A DNA stretch of 39,973 bases from positions 1 to 39,973 of the IMG/VR virus record IMGVR_UViG_3300008267_000126; one strand, given 5' to 3'. Under the pieces are notes generated by a model. That model saw only the letters and a program-made list of their open reading frames with translations, was not told the origin of the DNA and did not search any database. Below, in pieces: positions 1 through 7,311 of this stretch. The position numbers and the translations under genes were made by a program. Origin of the DNA: a virus. Within the stretch, counting starts at the first letter, position 1. Each line of letters opens with the position of its first letter.

Positions 1-114
1 AATACCAGACTCCGAGGCGAAGAACGTCTGCTCTTCTTTGAGTTGACGATATATCTGGAGTCCTTGGTATTCCTCAATCAACTTTTCGTCAATCATCGGT
101 CCCTTGTCTCGCAA
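1..114. repeat. Terminal direct repeat, left copy (identical to 39860-39973)
   Basis: Bases 1-114 are identical to the last 114 bases of the window. An open reading frame runs uninterrupted through the join, so this is overlap of a circular or circularly permuted map. The unique length is 39,859 bases. It is not evidence of a biological 114-bp terminal repeat, because no packaging site is visible here and the overlap falls inside a gene. Confidence 0.9.
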
Positions 115-216
115 CAGAGTCAAGATGTCTTTCATGGTCTGCGTAACTTTAGCCTCGTCAAGAGACATCGCCGCGTCACGACTTGTCTCAGGATCGGTCA
201 CTCGGTAGAGAGTCAT
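1..216 (-). CDS. Winged-helix DNA-binding protein, N-terminal part (gene crosses the circular join)
   Basis: The ATG at 214-216 opens a 107-residue protein: 72 codons here, and the rest at 39752-39859 once the ends are joined. The N-terminus carries TDPETSRDAAMSL, a signature of small phage winged-helix proteins. A helical segment and a wing-like RTRRSQLVKLGFV (about residues 73-85) follow. The start overlaps the stop of the upstream gene as ATGA, so translation is probably coupled. It is probably a transcription or replication-associated DNA-binding protein; the exact role is unknown. Confidence 0.75.
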   Translation of the reverse strand, partial: MTLYRVTDPETSRDAAMSLDEAKVTQTMKDILTLLRDKGPMIDEKLIEEYQGLQIYRQLKEEQTFFASESGI

Positions 217-650
217 TTCTTGGACCTCCCTACAACGAACTTGAAACTTGCTCCAGTTGGTTCATCGTGCGAGGAGCGTCTAGCCGTAAGATCCTTACCC
301 TCTAACGTGTAAGTAATACGGAAGTCGCCTTTCAAGAATCCGAAACGTCCATCTTCAAGATCCCTGACTTGGCACTGAAACGCTCCCGATCCGTTACGCC
401 AAGTGACGTTACTGTATTCAATAACTAGCTTGGTTCTATCGGTGATTTTGTTTCTGGCAATCCACTCCGGGTAGACGTAATTCTTCCACTCCTCCAGAGC
501 GTCCTCCCAACAACCGAGACAAGAGTCTTCGGGAATCGGATTGCCCTTTTCATCTAACAGGTCGCAATCGTTCTCGTGGTCGTATTTGACGCAAACACAA
601 TCGCTATCCAACGTTAGCTCTATTTTGATTAGCTCTACGATGTCGCTCAC
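213..650 (-). CDS. Hypothetical protein, 145 aa, cysteine-bearing
   Basis: I do not recognise a family. The protein is acidic at the N-terminus, with CVC and CLGC cysteine pairs in the first 50 residues that could bind a metal. A beta-rich C-terminal half follows. It starts with GTG at 648-650, overlapping the stop of the recombinase gene as GTGA, and ends overlapping the start of the winged-helix gene. Its place directly after the annealing protein suggests a part in recombination or replication, but that is only context. Confidence 0.7.
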   Translation of the reverse strand: MSDIVELIKIELTLDSDCVCVKYDHENDCDLLDEKGNPIPEDSCLGCWEDALEEWKNYVYPEWIARNKITDRTKLVIEYSNVTWRNGSGAFQCQVRDLEDGRFGFLKGDFRITYTLEGKDLTARRSSHDEPTGASFKFVVGRSKK

Positions 651-1471
651 TTGGACTCCTCCTCTGGCAACTCTTCGGATCTTGCCACGAACAACTGCTT
701 TAAGGTGGTCTCGTCACCGAGAGAGTTTACGAACTTTACGTCTAGTTGACCAGCGTTCTCTGCCCAGAGCTTACGCAACTCTGTCTTAGACTTGGCGTTC
801 GCAATAGCCGAAATGACTTGTTGTCTCTGATCCGGATCTGGATGGACCGGGATCTCTTTGACCTCAACCGGACTAACCTGAGTTGCTGGAGTTAGGACTT
901 TCACGTCTGCTTGCTCCATCTCCTCCGAAGTGTAGATACCCGAGAGGTCGTTCGGGAACGCTTTACGGATCGCAAGAGCCTCGGCAACCTTAGCCAACAT
1001 TACGTCTGGCATCTTGCTCCAAAGTCCTTGAGGTCTTCCGTCCTTACCGATTGGACAATAGCTCGTGATTGTCGCAACGGCGAACAGAGGCTCGGCAAAT
1101 CCAACTCGGTAGACTCCGACTTTGGCCGCTCTCGGCATTTCGGAGGACAACCAAACGTCACGCCAAACTCCGTCCTCTCCACACCAGAGAGGTTGAGTCT
1201 GTCCAGCGTATTCGCCGGATCGTTGAGCGATGATACGGAGTCCGTCAATAGAACTCTGTATCGTGTATCTGTTGTTCCCGGTCCGAGAGTCCCAACGTCC
1301 AATCATGTAGATTTGACGGCTGAACGGATCTAACCCGGTCTTTTGTGCGTAGTGTAAGAACAGAGCTAGGTCTCCTGCTGGAGCATCGCTCAGTCCGATT
1401 TGACGTAGAGCCGCTAACTGAGTTGCGTCCCATGTCTTCTGGTCCGGTTGGACCGCTAGTGTTGTGTTCAC
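647..1471 (-). CDS. bet: Bet/RecT-family single-strand annealing recombinase
   Basis: The protein anneals complementary single strands during phage recombination, usually with an exonuclease partner. The 274-residue product has the Bet-family core: an N-terminal [12 protein letters not shown] segment, [37 protein letters not shown], then [28 protein letters not shown] near residue 180. A variable charged tail ends in [10 protein letters not shown] chose the GTG at 1471 because GGAG lies 6 bases upstream; a longer frame to 1576 would overlap the previous gene and begins with unconserved residues. The likely nuclease partner is the Cas4/RecB-like protein at 32730-33674, in the other transcription unit. 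Confidence 0.88.
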   Translation of the reverse strand: MNTTLAVQPDQKTWDATQLAALRQIGLSDAPAGDLALFLHYAQKTGLDPFSRQIYMIGRWDSRTGNNRYTIQSSIDGLRIIAQRSGEYAGQTQPLWCGEDGVWRDVWLSSEMPRAAKVGVYRVGFAEPLFAVATITSYCPIGKDGRPQGLWSKMPDVMLAKVAEALAIRKAFPNDLSGIYTSEEMEQADVKVLTPATQVSPVEVKEIPVHPDPDQRQQVISAIANAKSKTELRKLWAENAGQLDVKFVNSLGDETTLKQLFVARSEELPEEESK

Positions 1472-1487
1472 CTGTTTCTCCTTATTG

Positions 1488-1826
1488 TTATTTATCTTCA
1501 AATGGATTGTAGACGGAACGTCCGACATCCAGAATCTCGTCAGGATCCATCTGGACGTTGATGCCGATTGAGACATCTAGTCCAACGAACTCTGCCGAGA
1601 CGCATAGTTTATTGTTTCTGGTTGCGTAAGATCCGACAACCAAGACGTGGTTACGGAGCTTGACGGATTGAGCAACCATCTTGGCGAGATCCTCTCGGGT
1701 GAAGATGATTAGTCTCTTGCCGTAGTTACGTCCGGGTGTAGTGATTCGGATCCCAAAGATGGTGCTGTTGGTCAACTCCAACGGAGGATTGACGACTTGC
1801 CCTTGTAGCACGAACGACTTGCTCAC
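1488..1826 (-). CDS. Small OB-fold-like protein, 112 aa, possible second ssDNA-binding protein
   Basis: The product has a pattern like single-strand binding folds: short strands [10 protein letters not shown] and [10 protein letters not shown], then [27 protein letters not shown]. It sits directly before the annealing recombinase, which fits a strand-binding helper. It starts with GTG at 1824-1826 in a GTGA overlap with the gene before. A canonical SSB is encoded separately at 28295-28708, so this would be a divergent or specialised copy. Family assignment is tentative. Confidence 0.6.
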   Translation of the reverse strand: MSKSFVLQGQVVNPPLELTNSTIFGIRITTPGRNYGKRLIIFTREDLAKMVAQSVKLRNHVLVVGSYATRNNKLCVSAEFVGLDVSIGINVQMDPDEILDVGRSVYNPFEDK

Positions 1827-2149
1827 GCTATCGCCTCGTAGAGTTCGGTCATGTCTTCTTCGGCTGGAGAGTCCTTGAACAACTCTCTTTTAGGTACGGA
1901 GTTCTGGACGTGATAGAGGTCTATCTTCTGTCTCAGACTGTATGGACTCTGAGGCTCAAGGATTAGACCGAGATTGTAGAGCTCTCGGAGACCATCCCAC
2001 AAGTATTGTGTGTCGTAGCCGTAACGTAGTCCAGTAATCAAGACAACTCTGCCGTTGATGTGAATCCGATTGGAGTAATACGCGTTGCCTCCAGACTTAT
2101 CAAACCAAGAGCGGCTCTCAATAAAGACTGAGCGAATCTTCTCTGCCAT
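1823..2149 (-). CDS. Hypothetical protein, 108 aa
   Basis: No family is recognised. The start MAEKIRSVFIESRSWFDKSGGNAYYSN at 2149 is supported by GGAG about 9 bases upstream and by the stop of a small membrane gene just before it. The middle part (HINGRVVLITGLRYGYDTQYLWDGLRELYNLG) suggests a compact alpha/beta fold. It overlaps the next gene as GTGA, so it belongs to the recombination gene string. Confidence 0.65.
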   Translation of the reverse strand: MAEKIRSVFIESRSWFDKSGGNAYYSNRIHINGRVVLITGLRYGYDTQYLWDGLRELYNLGLILEPQSPYSLRQKIDLYHVQNSVPKRELFKDSPAEEDMTELYEAIA

Positions 2150-2151
2150 CT

Positions 2152-2322
2152 CTACATCTCCCACAACTTGAACAAGAACCAGAAGAGAGCCATGATAAAG
2201 GCTAGGAATACGATTGGAGTTACGAACGGCAATCCCATAAACCACATCCACGCAGTCTGTATAAGACCAAGGATGTAGAGCGTCCCGATTGCTCCAACAA
2301 AGAGTTTCAGAAACGTCTTCAT
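2152..2322 (-). CDS. Small two-pass membrane protein, 56 aa
   Basis: ATG at 2320-2322 overlaps the stop of the upstream gene as ATGA, and TAG at 2152-2154 lies two bases before the next start. The translation has two hydrophobic spans, about residues 5-22 (LKLFVGAIGTLYILGLIQ) and 32-52 (PFVTPIVFLAFIMALFWF), with a short charged end KLWEM. The tight packing makes it a credible gene. A role at the host membrane, for example superinfection immunity or host takeover, is possible but not shown. Confidence 0.65.
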   Translation of the reverse strand: MKTFLKLFVGAIGTLYILGLIQTAWMWFMGLPFVTPIVFLAFIMALFWFLFKLWEM

Positions 2323-2522
2323 GAGCGATCCTCCTCCTCTACGGCGTGAATAAATCGCACCCGGTCAAACTGTTCGTTAGAACTCTCCAACCATTTCAAC
2401 GTCTCTGAGAAGAACTGGTCCCAGATGTCGTCAAGGACCGGGTTCTCAAGCTCTGAGATACGAGAGCGATGTTTGTTTAGGATCTTGGCTAGAGACACGA
2501 AGTCTTTACGATGTAGAGTCAT
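2319..2522 (-). CDS. Conserved small phage protein, 67 aa
   Basis: The product matches a pattern seen in many phage genomes: HRKDFVSLAKIL near the N-terminus, then FFSETLKWLESSNEQFDRVRFIHAVEEED. The function of this family is not known to me. I chose ATG at 2522 because GGAG lies 7 bases upstream; the longer frame would begin inside the previous gene. The stop is ATGA-coupled to the small membrane gene. Confidence 0.7.
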   Translation of the reverse strand: MTLHRKDFVSLAKILNKHRSRISELENPVLDDIWDQFFSETLKWLESSNEQFDRVRFIHAVEEEDRS

Positions 2523-2524
2523 GG

Positions 2525-3073
2525 CTAGTCCTCCTTGCCCCAAGTCAACTTGGAGTCAATAGACTCTCCCGGACTTGGTACGTTGGTTAGGATGTGGCAG
2601 ATTTGACCCTTGGAGTTGACTCCGGTGAGGCGAGATCCGTCACGTTTAGTTATCTTGAACTCAATGCCGTCTAGGTTTAGCACGTCACCAACCTCCAACT
2701 TGTCCCAAGCGTTCTCGGATTTCTCCTCTCCGTCCTTGAGACAATAACCACAATAATCTTCTTGTTCGGCCAGGTCCTCTTGAGGCGGCTGGCAGGAGCA
2801 GAACGCAGTAGCCTCGCAGAGCTCCAGTCCCTCGTCAAGAATCCCTCCAATCTCGTTCCAAAGATACTCAACGTGAGTGATTGAGATTGCTGGAGCAGGA
2901 TAGTTACGTTGAACCGAAATCTCGTGTTTCAAGTTTCGTTTGAAGACGTAACCCGGAGGAGCGACCAGAACGCATCCGTTAGCCGTCACGCTAGTTGCGT
3001 CAATCCAGACTTTCATTTCCACAAGTTGTGAGATCCGGTCAGCGATTGTTCTTAGTTGAGTTGAGTTGCTCAT
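2525..3073 (-). CDS. Hypothetical protein, 182 aa, with central cysteine cluster
   Basis: No family is recognised. The N-terminal half reads MSNSTQLRTIADRISQLVEMKVW and continues as alpha/beta. A central stretch holds CSC and CGYC with further cysteines, consistent with a zinc site. The C-terminal part (WDKLEVGDVLNLDGIEFKITKRDG) looks like a small beta-barrel. It is tightly coupled to neighbours on both sides. Confidence 0.65.
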   Translation of the reverse strand: MSNSTQLRTIADRISQLVEMKVWIDATSVTANGCVLVAPPGYVFKRNLKHEISVQRNYPAPAISITHVEYLWNEIGGILDEGLELCEATAFCSCQPPQEDLAEQEDYCGYCLKDGEEKSENAWDKLEVGDVLNLDGIEFKITKRDGSRLTGVNSKGQICHILTNVPSPGESIDSKLTWGKED

Positions 3074-3387
3074 TAGAGGCTCGCCTCCAATCTCTTCTCA
3101 ATGGTCTTAGTGATTTGATTCCAAAGACCTCGGATTGTGTCGGTGAGTTCCGATCCGTAAGCACGAATGTCCACAGACCCGGACATCGTAACTGGATTGT
3201 CTCCAACTCCGTCATCCCAACAGAAGTCGTGTCCGTCTCTCCAAACTTGGAGCAAGACGTAATCGGCGTTCACGATGATAGACTCCGACTCCTCGTCACG
3301 AGTAACGGAGAAGAACGAATCGCACCAAGCAGGAGCGTTTACCTCAATCGCCTCGGCGATTTCTGAATCGTTGATGTAGTATTCCAT
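3073..3387 (-). CDS. Hypothetical protein, 104 aa
   Basis: No family is recognised. It is acidic, rich in aromatic residues and contains DGHDFCWDDGVGDNP in the middle. The C-terminal helix ITKTIEKRLEASL is probably amphipathic. It is the second gene behind promoter A and overlaps the next gene by one base. Confidence 0.65.
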   Translation of the reverse strand: MEYYINDSEIAEAIEVNAPAWCDSFFSVTRDEESESIIVNADYVLLQVWRDGHDFCWDDGVGDNPVTMSGSVDIRAYGSELTDTIRGLWNQITKTIEKRLEASL

Positions 3388-3405
3388 TTTGCTTAGTCCT
3401 GTCTC

Positions 3406-3810
3406 TTAGAAGTTGTTTAGTTGAGTTGCGATTGAGCACCAGACTTGGCGTTCACGAAGTTCAATCTCAACAGAGACGTTGCTAGTTGAGTTGATGAAAG
3501 AGTCACTACAAACCAAGCTCGTAACTGACTCTCTGATTGCGTTCATAACCTCTTGAGCAGACTTGGCCTGAATCCTGCCATGGTAATCTGCCAAGCGAAG
3601 AATGTTGCTATAAACCTTGACTTGAGTTCCGTACTTAATCAAGTCATCAACGTTGAACGAGTTGACGCTATCTTCACCTGCGATTAGGTTGTTGATTTCT
3701 TGTTTCTTAGTGCGAGCCGACTCTAAGGCAAAAGTCCAGACCTTAATGTAGGTCTCTAGTTTCGCCTCTGGAGTAACCTTGCTCTTATCGTGATAGGTGT
3801 AACTTGTCAT
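3406..3810 (-). CDS. Hypothetical protein, 134 aa; first gene of transcription unit A
   Basis: No family is recognised. The product is largely helical, with VTPEAKLETYIKVWTFALESARTKKQEINNLIAGED at the N-terminus and a strand-rich C-terminus. I chose ATG at 3810 (MTSYTYHDKSK) because GGGAG lies about 10 bases upstream and the leader resembles that of the gene at 35620-35880. The longer frame to 3864 would run through the putative promoter transcript start. Being first behind a strong-looking promoter suggests early, abundant expression. Confidence 0.68.
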   Translation of the reverse strand: MTSYTYHDKSKVTPEAKLETYIKVWTFALESARTKKQEINNLIAGEDSVNSFNVDDLIKYGTQVKVYSNILRLADYHGRIQAKSAQEVMNAIRESVTSLVCSDSFINSTSNVSVEIELRERQVWCSIATQLNNF

Positions 3811-3818
3811 CTCTGACT

Positions 3819-3951
3819 CCCTTGTTTCTCGGAGATCCGCCGTTCGGACCTCTCTGTAGAACAATTATTGTCTTCTCCCCGGTCCGAGTCAACTCTTTCA
3901 ACAAACTATTTCTTCGGCGAGTCGCAACCCGAAACCCTTGTATTCACAGGG
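3819..3951. repeat. Duplicated leader/promoter block, copy A
   Basis: This block resembles 35889-36013. Shared pieces in the same order are TTTCTC..GGAGATCC, CTCTCTGTA, AGTCAA, CGGCGAGTCGC and TGTATTCA(A)CAGGG. In the minus orientation GCGACTCGC is a small palindrome upstream of the -35 box, placed where an operator or activator site could sit. The two copies probably give the two transcription units the same control. Confidence 0.65.
3864..3892 (-). promoter_or_regulatory. Candidate promoter A (TTGACT-N17-AATAAT)
   Basis: Read on the minus strand, TTGACT (3892-3887) and AATAAT (3869-3864) are separated by exactly 17 bases, close to the sigma-70/SigA consensus. Transcription would start near 3857 and cross a short leader containing the CGGA..TCCG hairpin and GGGAG before the ATG at 3810. 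A diverged copy of the whole block, with the same -35 box and spacer, lies at 35935-35963. Confidence 0.6.
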
Positions 3952-4312
3952 GAACTCAGCAGGAGGGAGGAGGGAGCAGGGAGAACGACCTGTTTAGGAT
4001 CGTCCTCTCCAAGCCGATTCCAGCAGTCGGGGATCGGGATTGGTCAAACGAGCTCCAACCACTACGGATGGAGCAGTTGCGTCATACGTTGAGGAGATCC
4101 GGCTAGGCAGGGACTAAGGGCAACTCGGATCTTAGCCATCTCTTCAACACTCATTACTCTCGGTGAAACGTAACTTGTTTAACCCGAGGCTAGTCGTTCC
4201 GGGTACGCCAAATCGGCGACCTCTAACGTCCGATTACGTGGTGGACTAGACCAACGTTGTCCTCAAGGGAACGAGGTCTATCTTGCGTGAACGGATCTCA
4301 AATCAACAACTA

Positions 4313-4360
4313 AGTTATCCACCAATAAAAGAGGTTTCGGTGGATAACTCTGTGGATAAC
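4313..4360. promoter_or_regulatory. DnaA-box cluster, candidate replication origin
   Basis: Three 9-mers match the bacterial DnaA box. TTATCCACA (minus strand, 4359-4351) is perfect. TTATCCACC lies three bases further on the same strand (4347-4339), and another TTATCCACC is inverted on the plus strand (4315-4323). The two outer boxes form an 11-bp inverted repeat (AGTTATCCACC/GGTGGATAACT) around an A-rich 15-base loop. No phage replication initiator is recognised in the window, so recruitment of host DnaA is the simple reading. Confidence 0.6.
4324..4336. repeat. 13-bp direct repeat AATAAAAGAGGTT, copy 1
   Basis: An exact second copy lies at 4445-4457, 121 bases away. This copy forms the loop between inverted DnaA boxes. 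Meaning is unknown; an iteron-like or unwinding element is possible. Confidence 0.7.
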
Positions 4361-4444
4361 TTTCAACGTCTCGTAGTAGAATCGCAGACTCGCCTCCACA
4401 ATGGCTCAAATCGGTCACAGATTGACCACAGACGGCACGAACGT

Positions 4445-4457
4445 AATAAAAGAGGTT
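4445..4457. repeat. 13-bp direct repeat AATAAAAGAGGTT, copy 2
   Basis: This exact copy of 4324-4336 lies just downstream of the last late gene (4474-4635). On the minus strand it reads AACCTCTTTTATT, and the pyrimidine-rich run could also contribute to transcription termination, though I see no strong stem before it. Confidence 0.6.
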
Positions 4458-4473
4458 AGAGTTCACCCGGACG

Positions 4474-4635
4474 CTAAAGAGGTCTCGTGAGAGCGTTTAT
4501 TTCTTCCTCGGTCAACCCGAGCTCTTTGAGTTTCTGAATCGCAGACTCTTTGGCTAGTTGCTCGGGAGTCGGTTCAGGATCGGGAGCGTCAAACTGCTCC
4601 ACAATCACGCCGTCACTCCAAATTGTAATCTTCAT
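4474..4635 (-). CDS. Small hypothetical protein, 53 aa; last gene of the late unit
   Basis: ATG at 4633-4635 shares its A with the TAA stop of the tail gene (TAATG), a strong sign of coupled translation. The product begins MKITIWSDGVIVEQF, then has a proline-rich acidic linker (DAPDPEPTPEQ). It ends in a short helix with KLKELGLTEEEINALTRPL, a pattern like small phage proteins that follow tail genes. Function is unknown. Confidence 0.7.
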   Translation of the reverse strand: MKITIWSDGVIVEQFDAPDPEPTPEQLAKESAIQKLKELGLTEEEINALTRPL

Positions 4636-5456
4636 TAGAAACCTATGCTAATCGCTGGAGCAGTTAAAGATAAAGTCTTAGTTGTCGTCCAAGTCGCAGG
4701 GAGAGCTCCAGAGACTCCCGATTGCGTCCACGCAACAGCACCATAAGAAGATGAAGACAAGATACCAGTTGGAATAACTTCACTCATAACTCCGTTGGTT
4801 GTCGTATAACTATAAAGACCCGGGTTGCTGACTCCTTGCCGAACACCAACCAACCAATACAGACCGGGAGTCAATGAGACTGAAATAATCGCTAAGTTTG
4901 GTCCGGTGGATCCGCCAACAGTATCAGTTCCAATAACTCCTCCATCAGCCAAGCGAGCGTTCGGATAATCGTCAGTCGTGCTGTTGCTATAAATACCGAC
5001 ACGAACGCCACCAGACGCTCCGTTGAGAGACGTTACGTTGATACTCAAATAAATTGCTGTAATGGTTTGAGGACAATAGAACGGAACGGCATGAGCCAAG
5101 TCAGCCGTAAAAGTCGTTCCCGATCCTTGCGTAACCAAACCAATCGGAGCATAGAAATACCCGGTCTTCACGTATCTAGGACCATAAGGGACCGGAGTTG
5201 AGGCCGCCGTAACTAGATTGGTTACAACTCCAGAAGTGTTGACGTATTTAGGCGTGTTCGTAGTCGTATTGAGCCAGATGTCTCCAACTCTCGGATTGGA
5301 CGGATCGCCTGTTGTCCCTCCAGTAATCGTTGGCTGACTCGTCAAGACAGGAGTATTAGGCATAGTGAAACGTTGAGCGTTCTCAACTTTGTTGAGCCTC
5401 GCATCAAGATCCGCAAAGATAGCTTGAAGACTAGGAGGGAGATTGACGTAACCCAT
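4635..5456 (-). CDS. Minor tail or tail-tip protein, 273 aa
   Basis: The N-terminus has a short coiled-coil-like segment (FADLDARLNKVENAQRF). A GDIWLNTTTNTPKYVN motif common in phage fibre and appendage proteins follows. The rest is rich in Thr, Ser, Gly and beta strands (about residues 90-273), as in receptor-binding or carbohydrate-binding domains. It is the most distal tail gene in the late operon, which fits a host-recognition role. AGGA lies 8 bases before the ATG. Confidence 0.7.
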   Translation of the reverse strand: MGYVNLPPSLQAIFADLDARLNKVENAQRFTMPNTPVLTSQPTITGGTTGDPSNPRVGDIWLNTTTNTPKYVNTSGVVTNLVTAASTPVPYGPRYVKTGYFYAPIGLVTQGSGTTFTADLAHAVPFYCPQTITAIYLSINVTSLNGASGGVRVGIYSNSTTDDYPNARLADGGVIGTDTVGGSTGPNLAIISVSLTPGLYWLVGVRQGVSNPGLYSYTTTNGVMSEVIPTGILSSSSYGAVAWTQSGVSGALPATWTTTKTLSLTAPAISIGF

Positions 5457-5464
5457 TTGAGATC

Positions 5465-6553
5465 CTAACTTGTCGGAAGAGTCAACGTGACTGTAACTCT
5501 CTCAGGACCGGTCTCCCCGGGAGTCACCGACAAAGCCACAATCCGATAAGTTGCGTCTATGCCATCAGGGAATCGGTCATCCTTGATACGAACTCTAGCA
5601 TCATCTCCAATAACATACGAGCCGAGGACTGGATTGAGGCTCGGATTGGCGACAAGCTTGATGGTAGTCGGAGGATAAGAGACGGCGGCCACACGACCAG
5701 AGGCGAGACCTTGAACCAACGTTGCGTCAATGATGTCGTTGAAAGAAACAGAGTCCTCCAAGAGCGGCCACCCGGACGTAAGTTTCGTGGAGTCCGTTGC
5801 GTTGTAAATCAACTTACCCTCATTAGATCCTGCTCCGGTTGCGTAGATTCGGTTGGCAACCAGAGATCCATCTTCTGGATACTCGTACTCAACCACGTTG
5901 CCAGCAGGGAACTCAAAGACCGGGACAGATGTAGACGTTGACGAGTACGCCGTTCCAAGCCTCGGATAGCCAAGAACTAGAGTTTTAGTGATGTTGTAGT
6001 CCGAGTTGTAAGCACAACGAATCGCAAAGTCAAAGCCAGATCCGGATCGGCTCAAGTCCAAGAGAGCTTGATAAACTGTCTTCTGCTCGTAAGCGTAGAA
6101 CAACCGAGTCAAGTTGACTCCAGAAGTTTCGCTCCCGGTCAAGACTCCGATGTTGCCGTTAGCGACAGATTGAGCCGTATTCACTAGACCACGAGCTATC
6201 GCCAACTGATCCGTATTGAAGTAAGTCAAGTTAGAGGCGATACGTCTACGTTCAAAGTAAGACTCAAACTCTCTAGCCGAAATTGTTAGACGTTGACTCT
6301 TAGAGTTGTAGGATCTCAACCAAAGTATTCCACCCCAAACGATAACTCCGTCTCGGTCAACGTAGACGGCAGTACGTCCGGGAGTAGTTGAGGCTGTAAC
6401 GTTCTGATTGACCGAAACTCCTGAAAGCAAGATAGAGCCGTTCAACGTTCCCGAGGAGTTGAGAGCCTGAGTGAAGTTGACTCCAGTTATTTCTAACTCA
6501 GCGTTGATTGCGTTCGTGACTAGATCCGCAAAGAAGTAGCGATAAGTCGCCAT
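5465..6553 (-). CDS. Minor tail protein (baseplate hub/Gp37-like), 362 aa
   Basis: The product resembles the actinophage minor tail proteins often grouped as Siphovirus Gp37-like. It has an N-terminal beta-rich domain with VYVDRDGVIVWGGILW, then LTISAREFESYFERRRI, a helical FYAYEQKTVYQALLDLSRSGSGFDFAI stretch and a C-terminal RIKDDRFPDGIDATYRIVALSVTPGE segment. Such proteins form the tail-tip hub below the tape measure. It lies next to the lysis genes, which are embedded in the tail cluster here. Confidence 0.78.
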   Translation of the reverse strand: MATYRYFFADLVTNAINAELEITGVNFTQALNSSGTLNGSILLSGVSVNQNVTASTTPGRTAVYVDRDGVIVWGGILWLRSYNSKSQRLTISAREFESYFERRRIASNLTYFNTDQLAIARGLVNTAQSVANGNIGVLTGSETSGVNLTRLFYAYEQKTVYQALLDLSRSGSGFDFAIRCAYNSDYNITKTLVLGYPRLGTAYSSTSTSVPVFEFPAGNVVEYEYPEDGSLVANRIYATGAGSNEGKLIYNATDSTKLTSGWPLLEDSVSFNDIIDATLVQGLASGRVAAVSYPPTTIKLVANPSLNPVLGSYVIGDDARVRIKDDRFPDGIDATYRIVALSVTPGETGPERVTVTLTLPTS

Positions 6554-6556
6554 GAT

Positions 6557-6844
6557 TTACTTCTTGTCTTTAGACTGCTCTTCAACCGAATCGGCGGCTC
6601 TCTTGAAAGCTCGCTGGAGATCCTCCAAGATGACTCGCATCTTGCCAATCATCGTTCTACCAATCTCGCTAAAGACCAGCAACATCGCTCCCATGAACAT
6701 CGTCAAGATACCTGTTAGAGCCGTAGACCCGGGGAGGATTGCTCCGACTCCAGCACCGACTCCAACTACGATGAAGAAAAGTCCAACGGAGAACCAGATG
6801 AACCAACCTAGTAACTTTAGGATCGCAACTATACGAGATTTCAT
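6557..6844 (-). CDS. Two-pass membrane protein, candidate holin
   Basis: The 95-residue product has two strong hydrophobic spans, about residues 8-34 and 40-60, and a charged C-terminal tail (ILEDLQRAFKRAADSVEEQSKDKK). This is class II holin architecture. It overlaps the start of the M23 endopeptidase gene by one base, so it sits in the lysis position. A second single-span protein at 7312-7533 flanks the endolysin on the other side; either or both could be the holin. Confidence 0.65.
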   Translation of the reverse strand: MKSRIVAILKLLGWFIWFSVGLFFIVVGVGAGVGAILPGSTALTGILTMFMGAMLLVFSEIGRTMIGKMRVILEDLQRAFKRAADSVEEQSKDKK

Positions 6845-7311
6845 TAGGCCGCCTTATTTGAGAGGATGTGTTTCAAAGGATCTACAAGTTTGTCGTATGG
6901 AGCAAGGTGAACGTTGACTCCAGAGAAGTTAGGTCCCATCTCTCCAATAGAGAGGTGTAGGTGAGCTCCGGTTGAGGCTGTCCCGGACGGCGTGTTCTTG
7001 CCTCCACCGACTTTACCGATGATGGTCTTGCCTCCCTCAACTTTGTCTCCCTTTACGAGACTAGGTTTCTCGGCTAGGTGAGCGTATAAGATCCACTTCT
7101 GATCCTTGCTTGAGTGGACTAGGATCCAACCGAGAACGTCCGTCCAAGCGACAAGTCCAACAGTTCCAGAGGTAATCGCTTTTATAGGAGAGTTCTCTTT
7201 AGGACTCCAGTCCTGTCCACGATGCGGTCTGCCCTTGCGATACGGAGCTAAATTGCCAAACTCGTCACCTCTGGTCTTCACCGGGAACGGCTCATGATAA
7301 ACGACACTCAT
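6844..7311 (-). CDS. M23-family peptidoglycan endopeptidase, endolysin
   Basis: The enzyme cleaves peptide cross-links in cell-wall peptidoglycan during lysis. The zinc site is visible as H30..D34 (PHRGQD) and the H-x-H pair at 117-119 (GAHLHLS), with another catalytic-type histidine in YAHL near 78. At 155 residues it is a bare catalytic domain with no signal peptide or separate wall-binding domain, so export would depend on a holin. Membrane-protein genes lie on both sides. Confidence 0.9.
   Translation of the reverse strand: MSVVYHEPFPVKTRGDEFGNLAPYRKGRPHRGQDWSPKENSPIKAITSGTVGLVAWTDVLGWILVHSSKDQKWILYAHLAEKPSLVKGDKVEGGKTIIGKVGGGKNTPSGTASTGAHLHLSIGEMGPNFSGVNVHLAPYDKLVDPLKHILSNKAA

Larger units (their letters stand above)
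3811..4473. other. Non-coding regulatory and origin region between the two transcription units
   Basis: This is the longest stretch without a credible gene. From the left it holds the unit A leader and promoter, an inverted repeat CCCT...AGGG, and a purine-rich run with three GGG tracts (about 3960-3982). Next comes about 300 bases with no recognised signal, then a DnaA-box cluster near 4313-4360 and two copies of AATAAAAGAGGTT (4324-4336, 4445-4457). Frames through it lack good starts and conserved content. It lies after the last late gene and before the first gene of unit A. Confidence 0.7.

Noticed and set aside
911-1333. 140-codon plus-strand frame
   Set aside because: It is the reverse of the Bet/RecT coding sequence, with no start signal.
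3960-3982. Purine-rich run as G-quadruplex
   Set aside because: Only three GGG tracts plus GG pairs, so a stable quadruplex is uncertain.
3804-4106. Plus-strand frame through the promoter region
   Set aside because: No ribosome site, no recognisable protein, and it runs against the promoter and the direction of all other genes.
4278-4466. Minus-strand 62-codon frame across the DnaA boxes
   Set aside because: GTG start without ribosome site, and its sequence is explained by the origin repeats.
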